A DNA stretch of 64,000 nucleotides from Arthrobacter sp. MYb213 (GTDB taxonomy: Bacteria > Actinomycetota > Actinomycetes > Actinomycetales > Micrococcaceae). The translations under genes and the position numbers were made by a program. This document shows positions 1 through 8,404 of this stretch, one piece after another. The notes beneath the pieces were generated by a model. It made no database searches and was not told the DNA's origin. It saw only the letters and a program-made list of their open reading frames with translations. Position 1 is the first letter of the stretch; every line of letters begins with the position of its first letter. Location: the NCBI RefSeq assembly GCF_002979915.1, contig NZ_PCQA01000002.1, positions 434,001 through 498,000 of the forward strand, in the 5' to 3' direction.

Positions 1-1
1 C

Positions 2-2086
2 AAATCTCTGGCCTATCTGATGCCCGGCATCGATCTGTTGTACCGCACCCGCGAAACCGGGGCTAATGACGCGGCAGCTCAGGGAACGATCTTGTATATC
101 TGCCCCACCAAGGCTTTAGCTGCAGACCAATTAGCCTCAGTCCAAGCCTTAGCGGTGCCCGGGGTCCGTGCGTCCAGCTACGACGGCGATACCGACCAAG
201 GCACCCGCGCTTGGGTCAGACAACACGCAAATTTCGTGTTCACCAATCCGGACATGTTGCACCGCGGGATCCTGTCCAACCATCAAGCCTGGTCACGATT
301 CTTCAAACGCCTGCGCTACGTAGTCATCGACGAAGCACATTCCTATCGGGGCGTATTCGGCGCGCATGTGGCGAACCTGATGCGCCGGCTACGACGCATC
401 TGCACTCACTACGGAAACGACCCGATATTTATCGGAGCCTCCGCCACCAGCTCGGATCCGGAACAATCATTTTCCCGGCTTATTGGGGCGCCAACAACCG
501 CGGTCACCCACGATTTCTCGGCTTCAGGTGAATTGGTCATTGGACTATGGGAACCTCCATTGACCGATAGAACTGGGGAAAACGGGGCGCCAGTTCGCCG
601 TACGGCCATAGCCGAAAGCGCCTCGATCCTCACAGATTTGATGGCTGAACATGTGCGAAGCATCGTTTTCATCAAGTCCCGTCGTGGTGCTGAAACCATC
701 GCAACGTTAACACGTAAGCACCTGGAGAAGTTTGCCCCGGAACTTAGCGTGCGTCTTGCCGCCTATCGCTCAGGATACTTACCCGCCGAGCGACGCGAAG
801 TTGAAAAGCAATTACGCTCCGGTCAACTACTTGGGGTGACTTCCACCTCCGCCTTAGAACTCGGCATCGACATCGCTGGATTGGATGCGGTGGTGGTCGC
901 CGGTTGGCCTGGTACTCGCGCCTCGTTCTTCCAGCAAATTGGACGTGCCGGGCGAAGCGGACAAGATGCCCTGGCAATTTTTGTGGCCGCCGAAGATCCA
1001 TTAGATACCTACCTGGTGCATCATCCCGAGGCGATCTTTGAGCTCGGAGTCGAAGCGACGGTATTTGATCCGCAAAATAAGTACGTACTCAGCGGGCATC
1101 TCTGCGCCGCCGCGCAAGAACATCCCTTGCGTCCCGAAGAGCTAGAACTTTTTGGCCCACAGACCGAAGAATTATTGGAATCGCTGGTGCAGCGTGGATA
1201 CCTTCGTCGCCGTCCTGCTGGTTGGTTTTGGACTCACCCGCAACATGCTGCCTCGATGTTTTCAATACGCGCCGATGGTGGGGGTCCGGTCGATATTATC
1301 GACGCTGATTCCGGCGTCCTGCTGGGAACAATGGATTCACCTCAAACGCACTATCAGGCTCACCCAGGCGCCATCTATGTTCATCAAGGCGCCAGCTATC
1401 ATGTGGAAGAACTCGATGAACAAAATCATGTGGTGGTCGTCAGTCGCGTAAACCCGGACTATTACACCACCGCTCGGGACCTGACCACGGTAGCCGTGCA
1501 CTCCGAGGAACGCACCAGTAAACATCAAGAACTCAACGTCTTTTTTGGTGAAGTCACTGTTACCACGCAGGTGGTCTCCTTTCAACGTAAATCGGTCGCT
1601 TCCAATGAAGTGCTCTCCGAAGAACCGTTGGAATTAGAAGCCCGCGAGCTTCACACAAAGTCAATATGGTTCACGCTCACCGAGCAACGCTTACTCCAGG
1701 CAGGACTCACGGTGGATCAGTTCCCCGGTGCCCTGCATGCGGCTGAACATGCAATGATCGGATTGCTTCCGTTGGTAGCTACCTCCGATAGGTGGGATAT
1801 CGGCGGGGTGTCCACCGCACTGCATATGGACACCGGTCACCCCACGATCTTCGTCTATGACGCGCAGCCTGGCGGCGCTGGATTCGCTGAACGTGGTTTC
1901 GAACGATTCCTCGATTGGGTCCGGGCGACTCGTGACGCCATTACTGCTTGTGAATGCGCTCATGGTTGCCCCAGCTGTGTCCAGTCGCCAAAATGCGGAA
2001 ATCGAAATAACCCTTTGGACAAGCATGGGGCGGTGCTTTTGCTCAATATTGTCCTGCGCGATATTGAACCGGCTCATCACCGCTGA
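2..2086 (+). CDS. DEAD/DEAH-box helicase with C-terminal DUF1998 (MrfA/YprA-like), 5' truncated by window
   Basis: ATP-dependent superfamily 2 helicase; the family includes MrfA, linked to DNA repair, and mycobacterial Rv3649. The gene enters from the left: the first in-frame codons read K-S-L-A-Y, which I take as the end of the Walker A motif (GxGKS), so only about 60-100 residues are missing. From the first internal Met, motif Ia (PTKALA) is at 29-34 and DEAH at about 104-107. They are followed by G-A-S-A-T (motif III), T-S-A-L-E-L-G-I-D (motif V) and Q-x-x-G-R-A-G-R (motif VI). The C-terminus carries four cysteines (CECAHGCPSC...KCG) that form the DUF1998 metal-binding cluster. The last 10 bases overlap the convergent TadE-like gene. 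In M. tuberculosis this helicase also lies next to the Tad genes. Role in repair is inferred from family. Confidence 0.9.
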   Translation, partial: KSLAYLMPGIDLLYRTRETGANDAAAQGTILYICPTKALAADQLASVQALAVPGVRASSYDGDTDQGTRAWVRQHANFVFTNPDMLHRGILSNHQAWSRFFKRLRYVVIDEAHSYRGVFGAHVANLMRRLRRICTHYGNDPIFIGASATSSDPEQSFSRLIGAPTTAVTHDFSASGELVIGLWEPPLTDRTGENGAPVRRTAIAESASILTDLMAEHVRSIVFIKSRRGAETIATLTRKHLEKFAPELSVRLAAYRSGYLPAERREVEKQLRSGQLLGVTSTSALELGIDIAGLDAVVVAGWPGTRASFFQQIGRAGRSGQDALAIFVAAEDPLDTYLVHHPEAIFELGVEATVFDPQNKYVLSGHLCAAAQEHPLRPEELELFGPQTEELLESLVQRGYLRRRPAGWFWTHPQHAASMFSIRADGGGPVDIIDADSGVLLGTMDSPQTHYQAHPGAIYVHQGASYHVEELDEQNHVVVVSRVNPDYYTTARDLTTVAVHSEERTSKHQELNVFFGEVTVTTQVVSFQRKSVASNEVLSEEPLELEARELHTKSIWFTLTEQRLLQAGLTVDQFPGALHAAEHAMIGLLPLVATSDRWDIGGVSTALHMDTGHPTIFVYDAQPGGAGFAERGFERFLDWVRATRDAITACECAHGCPSCVQSPKCGNRNNPLDKHGAVLLLNIVLRDIEPAHHR

Positions 2087-2466
2087 TCTAATGGCGGTGC
2101 TCCGGCACGGGCGCGGGCCGTGGCATCATATAACTGCACATCCAGGGCAGTGAAGTTCACCGGAACGCTCACGGTGACGCGCACCGAAGTCCCGTCGGCT
2201 TCCACCGCGCAGGACTGGAGCCGCGCTTCATTTTCTGCCGAAACACTCCTGGCGATAGCGCAGGGGTCTCCGGCGCGCAGTCCCCTAGCGGTATCTGCGG
2301 CTGCTAAGGCAGCCAAATCAGCTGCCGATGCTGCGCGCATCGAGGCGTGGGTGGCCGCGGTCCAAAGCAGTATTGCAGAAGTCAGAATGATCGCCACCGC
2401 GACTAGAGCGGTAACAGTCACGGTTCCGTTGCCGCTCTCGTCTTTGAGAATATATTGCCCTCTCAT
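2077..2466 (-). CDS. TadE-like pilus-associated protein (Rv3654c type)
   Basis: A 129-aa protein with one N-terminal membrane segment (about residues 15-38, TVTALVAVAIILTSAILLW) after a short charged head containing D-E-S-G-N-G-T-V. This D-E-x-G-x-x-T pattern is the processing-type head of TadE/TadG pseudopilins. A Cys pair (about residues 68 and 81) may form a disulfide outside the membrane. Its start codon overlaps the stop of the preceding TadE gene (ATGA), so the two are probably translationally coupled. It is the last gene of the minus-strand Tad cluster and runs 10 bp into the convergent helicase gene. Membership of the helicase-adjacent TadE-like family is recalled from mycobacteria; function as a minor pilin or assembly factor is inferred. 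Confidence 0.8.
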   Translation of the reverse strand: MRGQYILKDESGNGTVTVTALVAVAIILTSAILLWTAATHASMRAASAADLAALAAADTARGLRAGDPCAIARSVSAENEARLQSCAVEADGTSVRVTVSVPVNFTALDVQLYDATARARAGAPPLDQR

Positions 2467-2798
2467 TCCAGCACCACGCTTGCCTCGCCTCGTACCAGTA
2501 CGTCTCCAAGCAACGGGATACTTACTGACTTGGTGACATGAACATTTGAGTACCCGCCACCGGTGGACACCGAATACGTTGCGTCGTGACCGGCCAATCT
2601 GACACCGCTGGAGCGCACCACCGAATTTTCCTCACCGCGTGCCAATTCTCTAGCCATGGCGCCAGCGGCCTGTTGCACCTGGATTTGCTTCATACCCAGC
2701 ACCCCGAGACACAATAACAGCGACAAAAATACGGCGACGGCCGGCAGTAGTACCGCAAATTCTGCGGTACTACTGCCTCGCTCATCATTGAGGTTCAT
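2463..2798 (-). CDS. TadE-family minor pilin
   Basis: A 111-aa protein with head M-N-L-N-D-E-R-G-S-S-T-A-E-F-A, matching the TadE/TadF prepilin-like motif (G|SxxxEF), then a hydrophobic segment at about residues 15-35. The Glu at the fifth position after the Gly is the residue needed for processing and assembly in type IV-like pilins. The rest is a small beta-rich exported domain. It starts 3 nt after the stop of the DUF4244 pilin and its stop overlaps the next start (ATGA), so the three form a tight unit. No prepilin peptidase is encoded in this window, so processing, if it occurs, must be by an enzyme encoded elsewhere. Confidence 0.85.
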   Translation of the reverse strand: MNLNDERGSSTAEFAVLLPAVAVFLSLLLCLGVLGMKQIQVQQAAGAMARELARGEENSVVRSSGVRLAGHDATYSVSTGGGYSNVHVTKSVSIPLLGDVLVRGEASVVLE

Positions 2799-2801
2799 GG
2801 C

Positions 2802-2984
2802 CTAGAGCGACAACGCTTTGCTAATCAGCCCCATGAGCATGCCGCGCACATCCCCACTAGATAAGATGCTGATCAGCAATCCTGCGAATGCCACGGCGGC
2901 CAGAGTAACCATGGCGAACTCTGCGGTAGTTGAACCTTCTTCGTCGGCGAGACGCTCGGAAATCAAAGATTCCAGTCGTTTCAT
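2802..2984 (-). CDS. Flp-like pilin, DUF4244 family
   Basis: A 60-aa protein. The start at 2984 (M-K-R-L-E-S-L) is preferred over an ATG five codons upstream because AAAGGA sits 6-7 nt ahead of it. The sequence has an amphipathic N-terminus, the motif D-E-E-G-S-T-T-A-E-F-A-M-V-T (prepilin-type G|S cleavage site with Glu+5), one hydrophobic helix, and a very short tail. This is the shape of actinobacterial Flp major pilins (Rv3656c-like). It is separated from tadC by a 112-nt gap with two hairpins, which suggests separate or boosted expression, as expected for the most abundant subunit. Assembly of a surface pilus is family knowledge, not shown here. Confidence 0.85.
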   Translation of the reverse strand: MKRLESLISERLADEEGSTTAEFAMVTLAAVAFAGLLISILSSGDVRGMLMGLISKALSL

Positions 2985-3004
2985 GATGTGTCCTTTCATT
3001 GGTT

Positions 3005-3025
3005 CCCAAATGCGAATTATTTGGG
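3005..3025. promoter_or_regulatory. Inverted repeat between tadC and the pilin gene
   Basis: CCCAAAT / ATTTGGG arms of 7 bp with a 7-nt spacer, 21-41 nt upstream of the pilin start. It could be an operator or an mRNA hairpin. There is no U-tract on either side. Confidence 0.4.
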
Positions 3026-3067
3026 GGTAGTGATTTCAGCTTGAGTCAGATTTACCGGTGGCGTCCT

Positions 3068-3083
3068 AGCTTGCTTCCAAGCT
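3068..3083 (-). terminator. Small hairpin after tadC
   Basis: AGCTTG-cttc-CAAGCT, a 6-bp perfect stem extended by two more C:G pairs across a mismatch. It lies 14 nt beyond the tadC stop. It may be a weak terminator or a processing site that separates the assembly genes from the pilin genes; no U-run follows. Confidence 0.4.
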
Positions 3084-3096
3084 GGGGATTACTTCG

Positions 3097-3630
3097 CTAC
3101 AACCCCGGCAGCAAGGCAATAATCAACGGCACCACGCCCAAGGCAATGAATGCTGGCAAGGCACATGCACCCAACGGCAAGACGAGCCTGGTACCAAACT
3201 GGGCTCCAAGACGGGCGACTCGTTGGCTTCGTTCGCGTCGTTTGAGGGACGCCGCGTTGCGCAATAGGCTTGCCGCGGGGGCTCCCGTCACGTGTGCGAA
3301 ACGCAATGCCTTTTCAAGCGGGTACAGCCAGGGTGGGACCGAATGCCAGGCTCTGTCCCACTCCATGTTCATTTCCAAACAACGCGCGACCGTGCACAAC
3401 TGCTCACTGTGTGGCACGCTTCGGCCGAGGGTGTCCAGAATTTCCTTGATTGGCATGCCAGAATCCAGCAAGCTCGCGCTGACATCCAGGATCAATTCGG
3501 AAGGGTGATTGTGAACTTCCGAAGCCTTGTTGCGCTCCCTTTTCAGGTCTTTTGTCGGTGATTTGCTCGCTGATGGGGTAAACAGAAGCAGTACTGCAAC
3601 GACCATACAACCGCAGGCAAAAAGTATCAT
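3097..3630 (-). CDS. TadC-like type II secretion F-domain membrane protein
   Basis: Inner-membrane platform protein of the Tad pilus. I place the start at 3630 because that ATG overlaps the stop of the upstream tadB (ATGA at 3627-3630), the arrangement used at every other junction in this cluster, and because it opens directly into a transmembrane helix (M-I-L-F-A-C-G-C-M-V-V-A-V-L-L-L-F). This gives 177 aa. Upstream ATG/GTG codons would add up to 34 residues inside tadB. A helical cytoplasmic domain with the T2SSF pattern follows, then a C-terminal hydrophobic pair (about residues 145-175, V-L-P-L-G-A-C-A-L-P-A-F). It is short for the family, like other actinobacterial TadC (Rv3657c-type). 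Function is inferred from family and context. Confidence 0.8.
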   Translation of the reverse strand: MILFACGCMVVAVLLLFTPSASKSPTKDLKRERNKASEVHNHPSELILDVSASLLDSGMPIKEILDTLGRSVPHSEQLCTVARCLEMNMEWDRAWHSVPPWLYPLEKALRFAHVTGAPAASLLRNAASLKRRERSQRVARLGAQFGTRLVLPLGACALPAFIALGVVPLIIALLPGL

Positions 3631-4322
3631 TGCAGGGCTGCTCTCGTTGTCGTACGCAACAGGTATTGGCACCACAACCGGTTCAGTAACCATAAGGTCA
3701 GCCCGGCCGCGACGCTCAGTTGGGCTGCCCACGATGTGGCCAGCGCCCCGAGAACGTCAATCCCCAAAAGCATTCCTGCACCAAAACCCACAAGAGGAAG
3801 CCACGTCAATAATTTGGTGGTTGCTTTGGGCCCGGCCATCGCAGCATCAAAAGCTTGAGACGCAACCAAATCGGCTTCCAAATCATCTGCCAAGCGTTCG
3901 AGTACCTCAGCGAGGCTGGCCCCGCTACGTTCGGAAACCTGCAAGCACCAATGCAGCCGACGCACACTCGAATGCTCGGTGCCGCTGTTGGAAAGGTCGT
4001 GAGAGAAGGACTTTTGTGCCCCCAGCCGGTGCATTGCGCGTAGTTGATGAAGTGCTTGATGCACTGGGCATTGGCTTTGTTCCGCGCTCAGCAGGGCGTC
4101 AACGGCTGGATAAAAAGTCAGACCACTGCGCACCAACGCCGCCAGTTCGCGGATAGTTCGGGCATCTTCGGCCAACAAATTTTTTGGTTCTCCACGTCTT
4201 CGCAATAGCCCACGCTTGTCGAAGCTTCGCCAGGTAGTACCTGATTTGGTCTGCTGCGTACTTCGCGGAAACCAGAGCCAGACGGCGAGCACACAGAGCA
4301 AAATGATCACCACGAGAATCAC
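3627..4322 (-). CDS. TadB-like type II secretion F-domain membrane protein
   Basis: Predicted pilus-assembly platform protein of 231 aa. It begins with a transmembrane helix (residues 2-17), followed by a T2SSF domain (about 50-185) with typical paired helices, then a C-terminal hydrophobic region (about 170-215, L-L-T-W-L-P-L-V-G-F-G-A-G-M-L). The start is GTG at 4322, fused to the tadA stop as GTGA; tadC begins in its own stop codon. The chain of 4-nt overlaps from ssd through tadC implies one transcript and coupled translation with roughly equal amounts of ATPase and platform proteins. Confidence 0.85.
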   Translation of the reverse strand: MILVVIILLCVLAVWLWFPRSTQQTKSGTTWRSFDKRGLLRRRGEPKNLLAEDARTIRELAALVRSGLTFYPAVDALLSAEQSQCPVHQALHQLRAMHRLGAQKSFSHDLSNSGTEHSSVRRLHWCLQVSERSGASLAEVLERLADDLEADLVASQAFDAAMAGPKATTKLLTWLPLVGFGAGMLLGIDVLGALATSWAAQLSVAAGLTLWLLNRLWCQYLLRTTTRAALQ

Positions 4323-5551
4323 CTGGCGCTGTCTGCTAATGCTTCGACAATCGCTTTCACCGTGTTCGCTCCTACTTTCTGTTCAAGCAGTGGCATAAAT
4401 GAGCTAGCAATGCCATGGGTGCGCTGGGTGTCGATGACCGTGTCCACACGCATATGTCCGTCCCGGTCGGTGCCCAAAACCCCTAGGGCTACGGGTCCAC
4501 GCCGACCATGCGCACCACGCGACATATGAATCACAAGGTCAAGGGCACTAGTTGCTTGGAGTGCTGTGGCTTGCAGATTCCATCCGGCCAATGCGCCTAG
4601 GGCCGCCAATCGGGCGGGGACAGCTTCGGGATGATTTGCGTGCAATGTTCCTGCCGCACCTTGATGCCCGGTGTTCATCGCCGCCAAGAAATCTCTGATT
4701 TCAGCTCCACGACACTCACCAACAATTAATCGGTCCGGTCGCATACGCAATGCTTGGATCACTAGGTCGCGTAGTTCTATGGTTCCGGCGGATTCCACGT
4801 TCGCTGCGCGGGTTTGCATGCTGACAACGTGGTGGTGATCGACTTGGAGTTCTTGGGAGTCTTCCACCACGATGATGCGTTGACCCTCATGGGCTAAGGA
4901 AAGCATCGCTTGAAGCAAAGTGGTCTTGCCACTGCCGGTGCCTCCGGTGATCAGAAAGTTTAGTTCTCGCCGCATGATTTCTTCAAGCAGGGGACGCCAC
5001 CAACTTGCAGCATGTTCCAGCACCCCGCTCAGATCTAAGGCCTGAGTTTTCTTCACACGAATTGAAATCAATGGTCCTTGGGTCGCAATCGGAGGCAGAA
5101 CTGCGTGGACTCGATAGTGTTTTAAACTCATATCCATAAAGGGACTTGCGTCATCTAATCTGCGTCCGGACAGGGTCGCAAGGTGTACGGCGAGCCGGCG
5201 CACCTGTTCTGCTGATCCAAAGACATAGTCGGTCAGCTCTAGACCACGTGGTGAGTCGGTCCATACCCGACCCTTCCCATCCACCAATACATCGGTGACC
5301 TCTGGTAATTGTGCAAAAGGTTCAAGAACGGATAGCCCAGTGACCTCGTCTTGTAAGGCTTTGAGCGATTCGGCCGCTCCCGAAGATCCCAGGGCAGCCC
5401 CGGAGTCTTGCACGGCACCGGCGAGCGCCACAGCATCTAGCTGTCCTCCGCTGGCCATGGCACGCTGTCGGACGGATTCAAGAATCCGGGCATCAACTTC
5501 GCGTCGGTTCGGCCGCCCCGTGCCTTGTTCACTATGTTTACCCGGGCTCAT
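4319..5551 (-). CDS. tadA: TadA/CpaF-family pilus assembly ATPase
   Basis: Hexameric secretion ATPase that drives Tad pilus assembly from the cytoplasmic face. The 410-aa protein has an N-terminal domain, Walker A (GGTGSGKT) at about 203-210, an Asp box (I-I-V-V-E-D-S-Q-E-L), Walker B-like L-I-V-G-E-C-R-G-A-E, and the His box (G-A-A-G-T-L-H-A-N). This order is diagnostic of the VirB11/GspE superfamily, CpaF branch. It starts in the stop of ssd (ATGA at 5548-5551) and ends in the start of tadB. The actinobacterial form next to the helicase is a recognised subfamily; I am confident of the family and moderately confident that it makes pili. Confidence 0.92.
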   Translation of the reverse strand: MSPGKHSEQGTGRPNRREVDARILESVRQRAMASGGQLDAVALAGAVQDSGAALGSSGAAESLKALQDEVTGLSVLEPFAQLPEVTDVLVDGKGRVWTDSPRGLELTDYVFGSAEQVRRLAVHLATLSGRRLDDASPFMDMSLKHYRVHAVLPPIATQGPLISIRVKKTQALDLSGVLEHAASWWRPLLEEIMRRELNFLITGGTGSGKTTLLQAMLSLAHEGQRIIVVEDSQELQVDHHHVVSMQTRAANVESAGTIELRDLVIQALRMRPDRLIVGECRGAEIRDFLAAMNTGHQGAAGTLHANHPEAVPARLAALGALAGWNLQATALQATSALDLVIHMSRGAHGRRGPVALGVLGTDRDGHMRVDTVIDTQRTHGIASSFMPLLEQKVGANTVKAIVEALADSAR

Positions 5552-6663
5552 GTTTCAGTCGCCTCCTTCTGCGGCAAAAGTCGCAGATCCGCGATATTCT
5601 GCCGGACCTTTCGAGAACGCAAGATATCAAAGAGCGCCCCACGCTGAAGAACGCGACTTATCTTTGGCAGGCTAAGAAAGTGGCCTAGATACGCACTACC
5701 TGCCGAAGTTGAGTTCCGCGGATTTCTCGCACCGCACACAATGTGAGAGGTATCTGGGGGTTTGCTGCTGTCTTCGCAGGTGAGGACTTGATGATCAATG
5801 AACTGTTCAATCACCGCATGTTGTGGATGTATGGCGCGTCCAGTATCGACCACGACTAAGTCAAAGCCTTGTCTGGCAGCGGCCAATAAGCGCACGACTA
5901 ATTGTTCATCCACTCCGGTGCAGCTGGTGTTTGGCGACCAGGTCAGCACGGCAGTGTCTTGCAAATAAGGAAGGGTGTCCACCAATTGGTGCGGCGCAAG
6001 GGCACCACCGGACCTGCGTAGCTCTTCCCAACCGATTCCTGTGGGCGGCTCCAACGTCAGCCTTGGCCATAGCCCGGTGGAATGTGGATCTAGATCAATG
6101 AGTAAACTTTTTTGCCCACTCAATGTGCCAGCATGAGCGATAAGTGCAGCTAACGTGCTGGTGCCTACCCCGCCGGCAAGGGACGCCAAGGACAAACAAT
6201 GCGCTTGTCCAGAACGCATCCCCCACAGTCCCAGATATTCCCCTAACCAATGGTGTGCGCTGGGTAGTATGGCAACCCGAGCCCGCGGAATCCTACTGGC
6301 AACCGACCAGAGTTGTTGGTCATCTTCTTCGAAGCCAAGAATAACGTCACATAATCCGGGAAAATCCAACGCGTCGCCAGCCATATCAGCGCCCCAAAGC
6401 ACTGGGCCATGAGCGGCAGAAGGCAAATCTTTCAACTCGGCACACTGGTGGATACGCACCGCGGCACCCAATGCGATCAAGGCACAGCTTTCAATCAGCC
6501 GTTCATCATTACTGACTAAGGTGCACACCAGTTCTTCTGCCGGCTCACGCTCGGGTTTGGCCAGGACGAGTCGTTGGTCCTGAAGCGCTTGCTCGGTAGC
6601 CACGAAGCGTGAATCGCTTGGAGTCTGCGGTACGCCAATACTAGGGAAAGATAACCAGTTCAT
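5548..6663 (-). CDS. ssd: Ssd/CpaE-like MinD-family ATPase homolog, first gene of the Tad cluster
   Basis: A 371-aa relative of CpaE/TadZ, which localises Tad machinery at the pole, and of mycobacterial Rv3660c (Ssd, septum site determining). The N-terminal ~150 residues are receiver-like. A MinD-like domain then begins with G-G-V-G-T-S-T-L (about 164-171), followed by L-L-I-D-L-D-P-H-S-T-G-L and D-L-V-V-V-D-T-G-R. The usual deviant Walker A (KGGxGKT) lacks both lysines here (A-G-G-V-G-T-S-T), so ATP hydrolysis may be lost or altered. It reads divergently from the polymerase gene. Whether it works in pilus placement, division, or both cannot be told from sequence. Confidence 0.82.
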   Translation of the reverse strand: MNWLSFPSIGVPQTPSDSRFVATEQALQDQRLVLAKPEREPAEELVCTLVSNDERLIESCALIALGAAVRIHQCAELKDLPSAAHGPVLWGADMAGDALDFPGLCDVILGFEEDDQQLWSVASRIPRARVAILPSAHHWLGEYLGLWGMRSGQAHCLSLASLAGGVGTSTLAALIAHAGTLSGQKSLLIDLDPHSTGLWPRLTLEPPTGIGWEELRRSGGALAPHQLVDTLPYLQDTAVLTWSPNTSCTGVDEQLVVRLLAAARQGFDLVVVDTGRAIHPQHAVIEQFIDHQVLTCEDSSKPPDTSHIVCGARNPRNSTSAGSAYLGHFLSLPKISRVLQRGALFDILRSRKVRQNIADLRLLPQKEATET

Positions 6664-6750
6664 AGTTGAACGGTGACATCGTTTCGTACAGTGCCGGACG
6701 CACCCCTAGCAAACTGGGGATATTGTCCTTGGACAATGCACAATAGAGCA

Positions 6751-8400
6751 ATGAGCATGCTTGCCTTTATCGGCGCAGACCCCGAAGGCTACGCCATCCT
6801 CGAACTGCGTCAGGCCCACAACGGAGCACCGGTTATTCCGGCCAGGTCGGTGTCCGCAACAGATTTCCCAACGGCTGTACGCACCATTGAAACCGAGCAC
6901 TCCCCCCGTTGGATCATGTTGCGCACCACCCCGTGGATGCAGCCACTTTTGGCGCACGGTGTCTTCCTTGCCAAGGCACATGTCCTTTCACTTGCTCAAA
7001 GGATTTTGCATCGCAGCCCACTGAGTTCTGGTGTCTTAGAAGACTTTGATCTAGATAGCCCAAGTTCTCCCATACTCCGGCCCAATCAAGATGCACTGTT
7101 TGATTCTCCGGTCACCGGCGAAAGCCTCGAAGAACTCGTTTCCATGTTTCTGGCCCAGCGCCAGGCGCTACCTACTAAACAGTCCGCGCGTAAACGCCTC
7201 GAACTGCTGATACATGCTGAGTCCGTGGGTGCATTGGTGGCCTGCGAAATGGAACATACGGGATTAGCCTGGGATGAATTGGCCCATCGCGAACTATTGC
7301 GTGAGAAGCTGGGGCCGGCGGTGAGCGAGGGGACACGTCCGGTCAAACTAGCGCAGCTAGCTCAGTCTTTAGCCCAGGCGCTGAACAGTCCTGGGCTAAA
7401 CCCCGACTCCCCACAGGAACTTCTTCGTGCACTGCACCGTGCGGGATTTGCGGTTCAATCGGTCCGTGCCTGGGAACTAGAACAGCTCAAACATCCACTG
7501 ATCGAACAGGTGTTGGAGTATAAAAAACTTTCTCGCTTAGCCAGCACCCATGGAGATGCGTGGCTAGATCAATGGGTCACCGAGGGACGTTTCCACCCGC
7601 ATTACATCTTAGGGACGGTCGCCTCGGGTCGTTGGGCTGCCAGTGGCGGTGGGGCATTACAACTGCCCCACTCGATCCGTCAGGTTGTTCGGACTTCCGC
7701 GGGTCGAACCTTCGTGATTGCCGACGGACGGCAGCTTGAACCACGCATTCTTGCCGCGATCTCCCAGGACCGTCAGCTCCAGGAGGCAGGCAAACAAGAT
7801 GACCTGTATCAGTGGCTTATCAACGCGAAACTTGTCTCGGACCGCAATGAGGCGAAGTTGGGGATGCTCTCAGTCATTTATGGTGGTGGCGGTGGCAGCT
7901 CGGGCGCGGTAGGCGCTGCGTTGAAGAAGAATTTCCCCCAGGCGATGGCCTATGTTGATCAGGCAGCGAAAGCCGGTGAACGTGGTCAAGGGGTGCAAAG
8001 CTGGTTAGGTCGTGGCTGCCCACCGGCGGACGATGCGTGGCTGCAGGCCCAGCGGGCCACCCATGATGAGGCGGGACAGCGCGCTGCCGACGCGGCAGCT
8101 CGTTCACGTGGCAGATTCACACGAAACTTCGTGGTGCAATCAACAGCGGCGGAATGGGCGCTGGTATGGCTGGGCCATGCCCGGCATCTGATTCGGCAGG
8201 CCGGATGGGGCGAGATTTGTCAGCAAGTGTTTTTTGTTCATGACGAAGCGGTCTTTGAATGCCCGGTGGATTTGGCCCCGCAGCTAGGCGAATTAGTACG
8301 CCACGCGGCATTGCTCGCCGGACGAACTCTCTTTGGCGAGCACAGCCCCAACTTCCCCGTCAGCGTTGGAATCTCGCAGAACTACGCCGAAGGCAAGTAA
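6751..8400 (+). CDS. Stand-alone family-A DNA polymerase-like protein (annotated in actinobacteria as bifunctional 3'-5' exonuclease/DNA polymerase)
   Basis: About 549 aa with the palm of family-A polymerases in the C-terminal half: G-R-W-A-A-S-G-G-G-A-L-Q-L-P (substrate loop); motif A as A-D-G-R-Q-L-E-P-R (PolA has DYSQIELR); motif B-like A-K-L-G-M-L-S-V-I-Y-G-G; motif C as F-F-V-H-D-E-A. Both metal-binding Asp residues are present, so polymerase activity is plausible. The N-terminal ~190 residues show no clear DEDD exonuclease motifs, and there is no 5' nuclease domain. Start is uncertain: ATG at 6736, 6751 or 6757, or GTG at 6673. I chose 6751 because a weak -10-like CACAAT lies 6 nt ahead. 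Cellular role is unknown; repair or gap filling is a guess. Confidence 0.82.
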   Translation: MSMLAFIGADPEGYAILELRQAHNGAPVIPARSVSATDFPTAVRTIETEHSPRWIMLRTTPWMQPLLAHGVFLAKAHVLSLAQRILHRSPLSSGVLEDFDLDSPSSPILRPNQDALFDSPVTGESLEELVSMFLAQRQALPTKQSARKRLELLIHAESVGALVACEMEHTGLAWDELAHRELLREKLGPAVSEGTRPVKLAQLAQSLAQALNSPGLNPDSPQELLRALHRAGFAVQSVRAWELEQLKHPLIEQVLEYKKLSRLASTHGDAWLDQWVTEGRFHPHYILGTVASGRWAASGGGALQLPHSIRQVVRTSAGRTFVIADGRQLEPRILAAISQDRQLQEAGKQDDLYQWLINAKLVSDRNEAKLGMLSVIYGGGGGSSGAVGAALKKNFPQAMAYVDQAAKAGERGQGVQSWLGRGCPPADDAWLQAQRATHDEAGQRAADAAARSRGRFTRNFVVQSTAAEWALVWLGHARHLIRQAGWGEICQQVFFVHDEAVFECPVDLAPQLGELVRHAALLAGRTLFGEHSPNFPVSVGISQNYAEGK

Positions 8401-8404
8401 CCGG

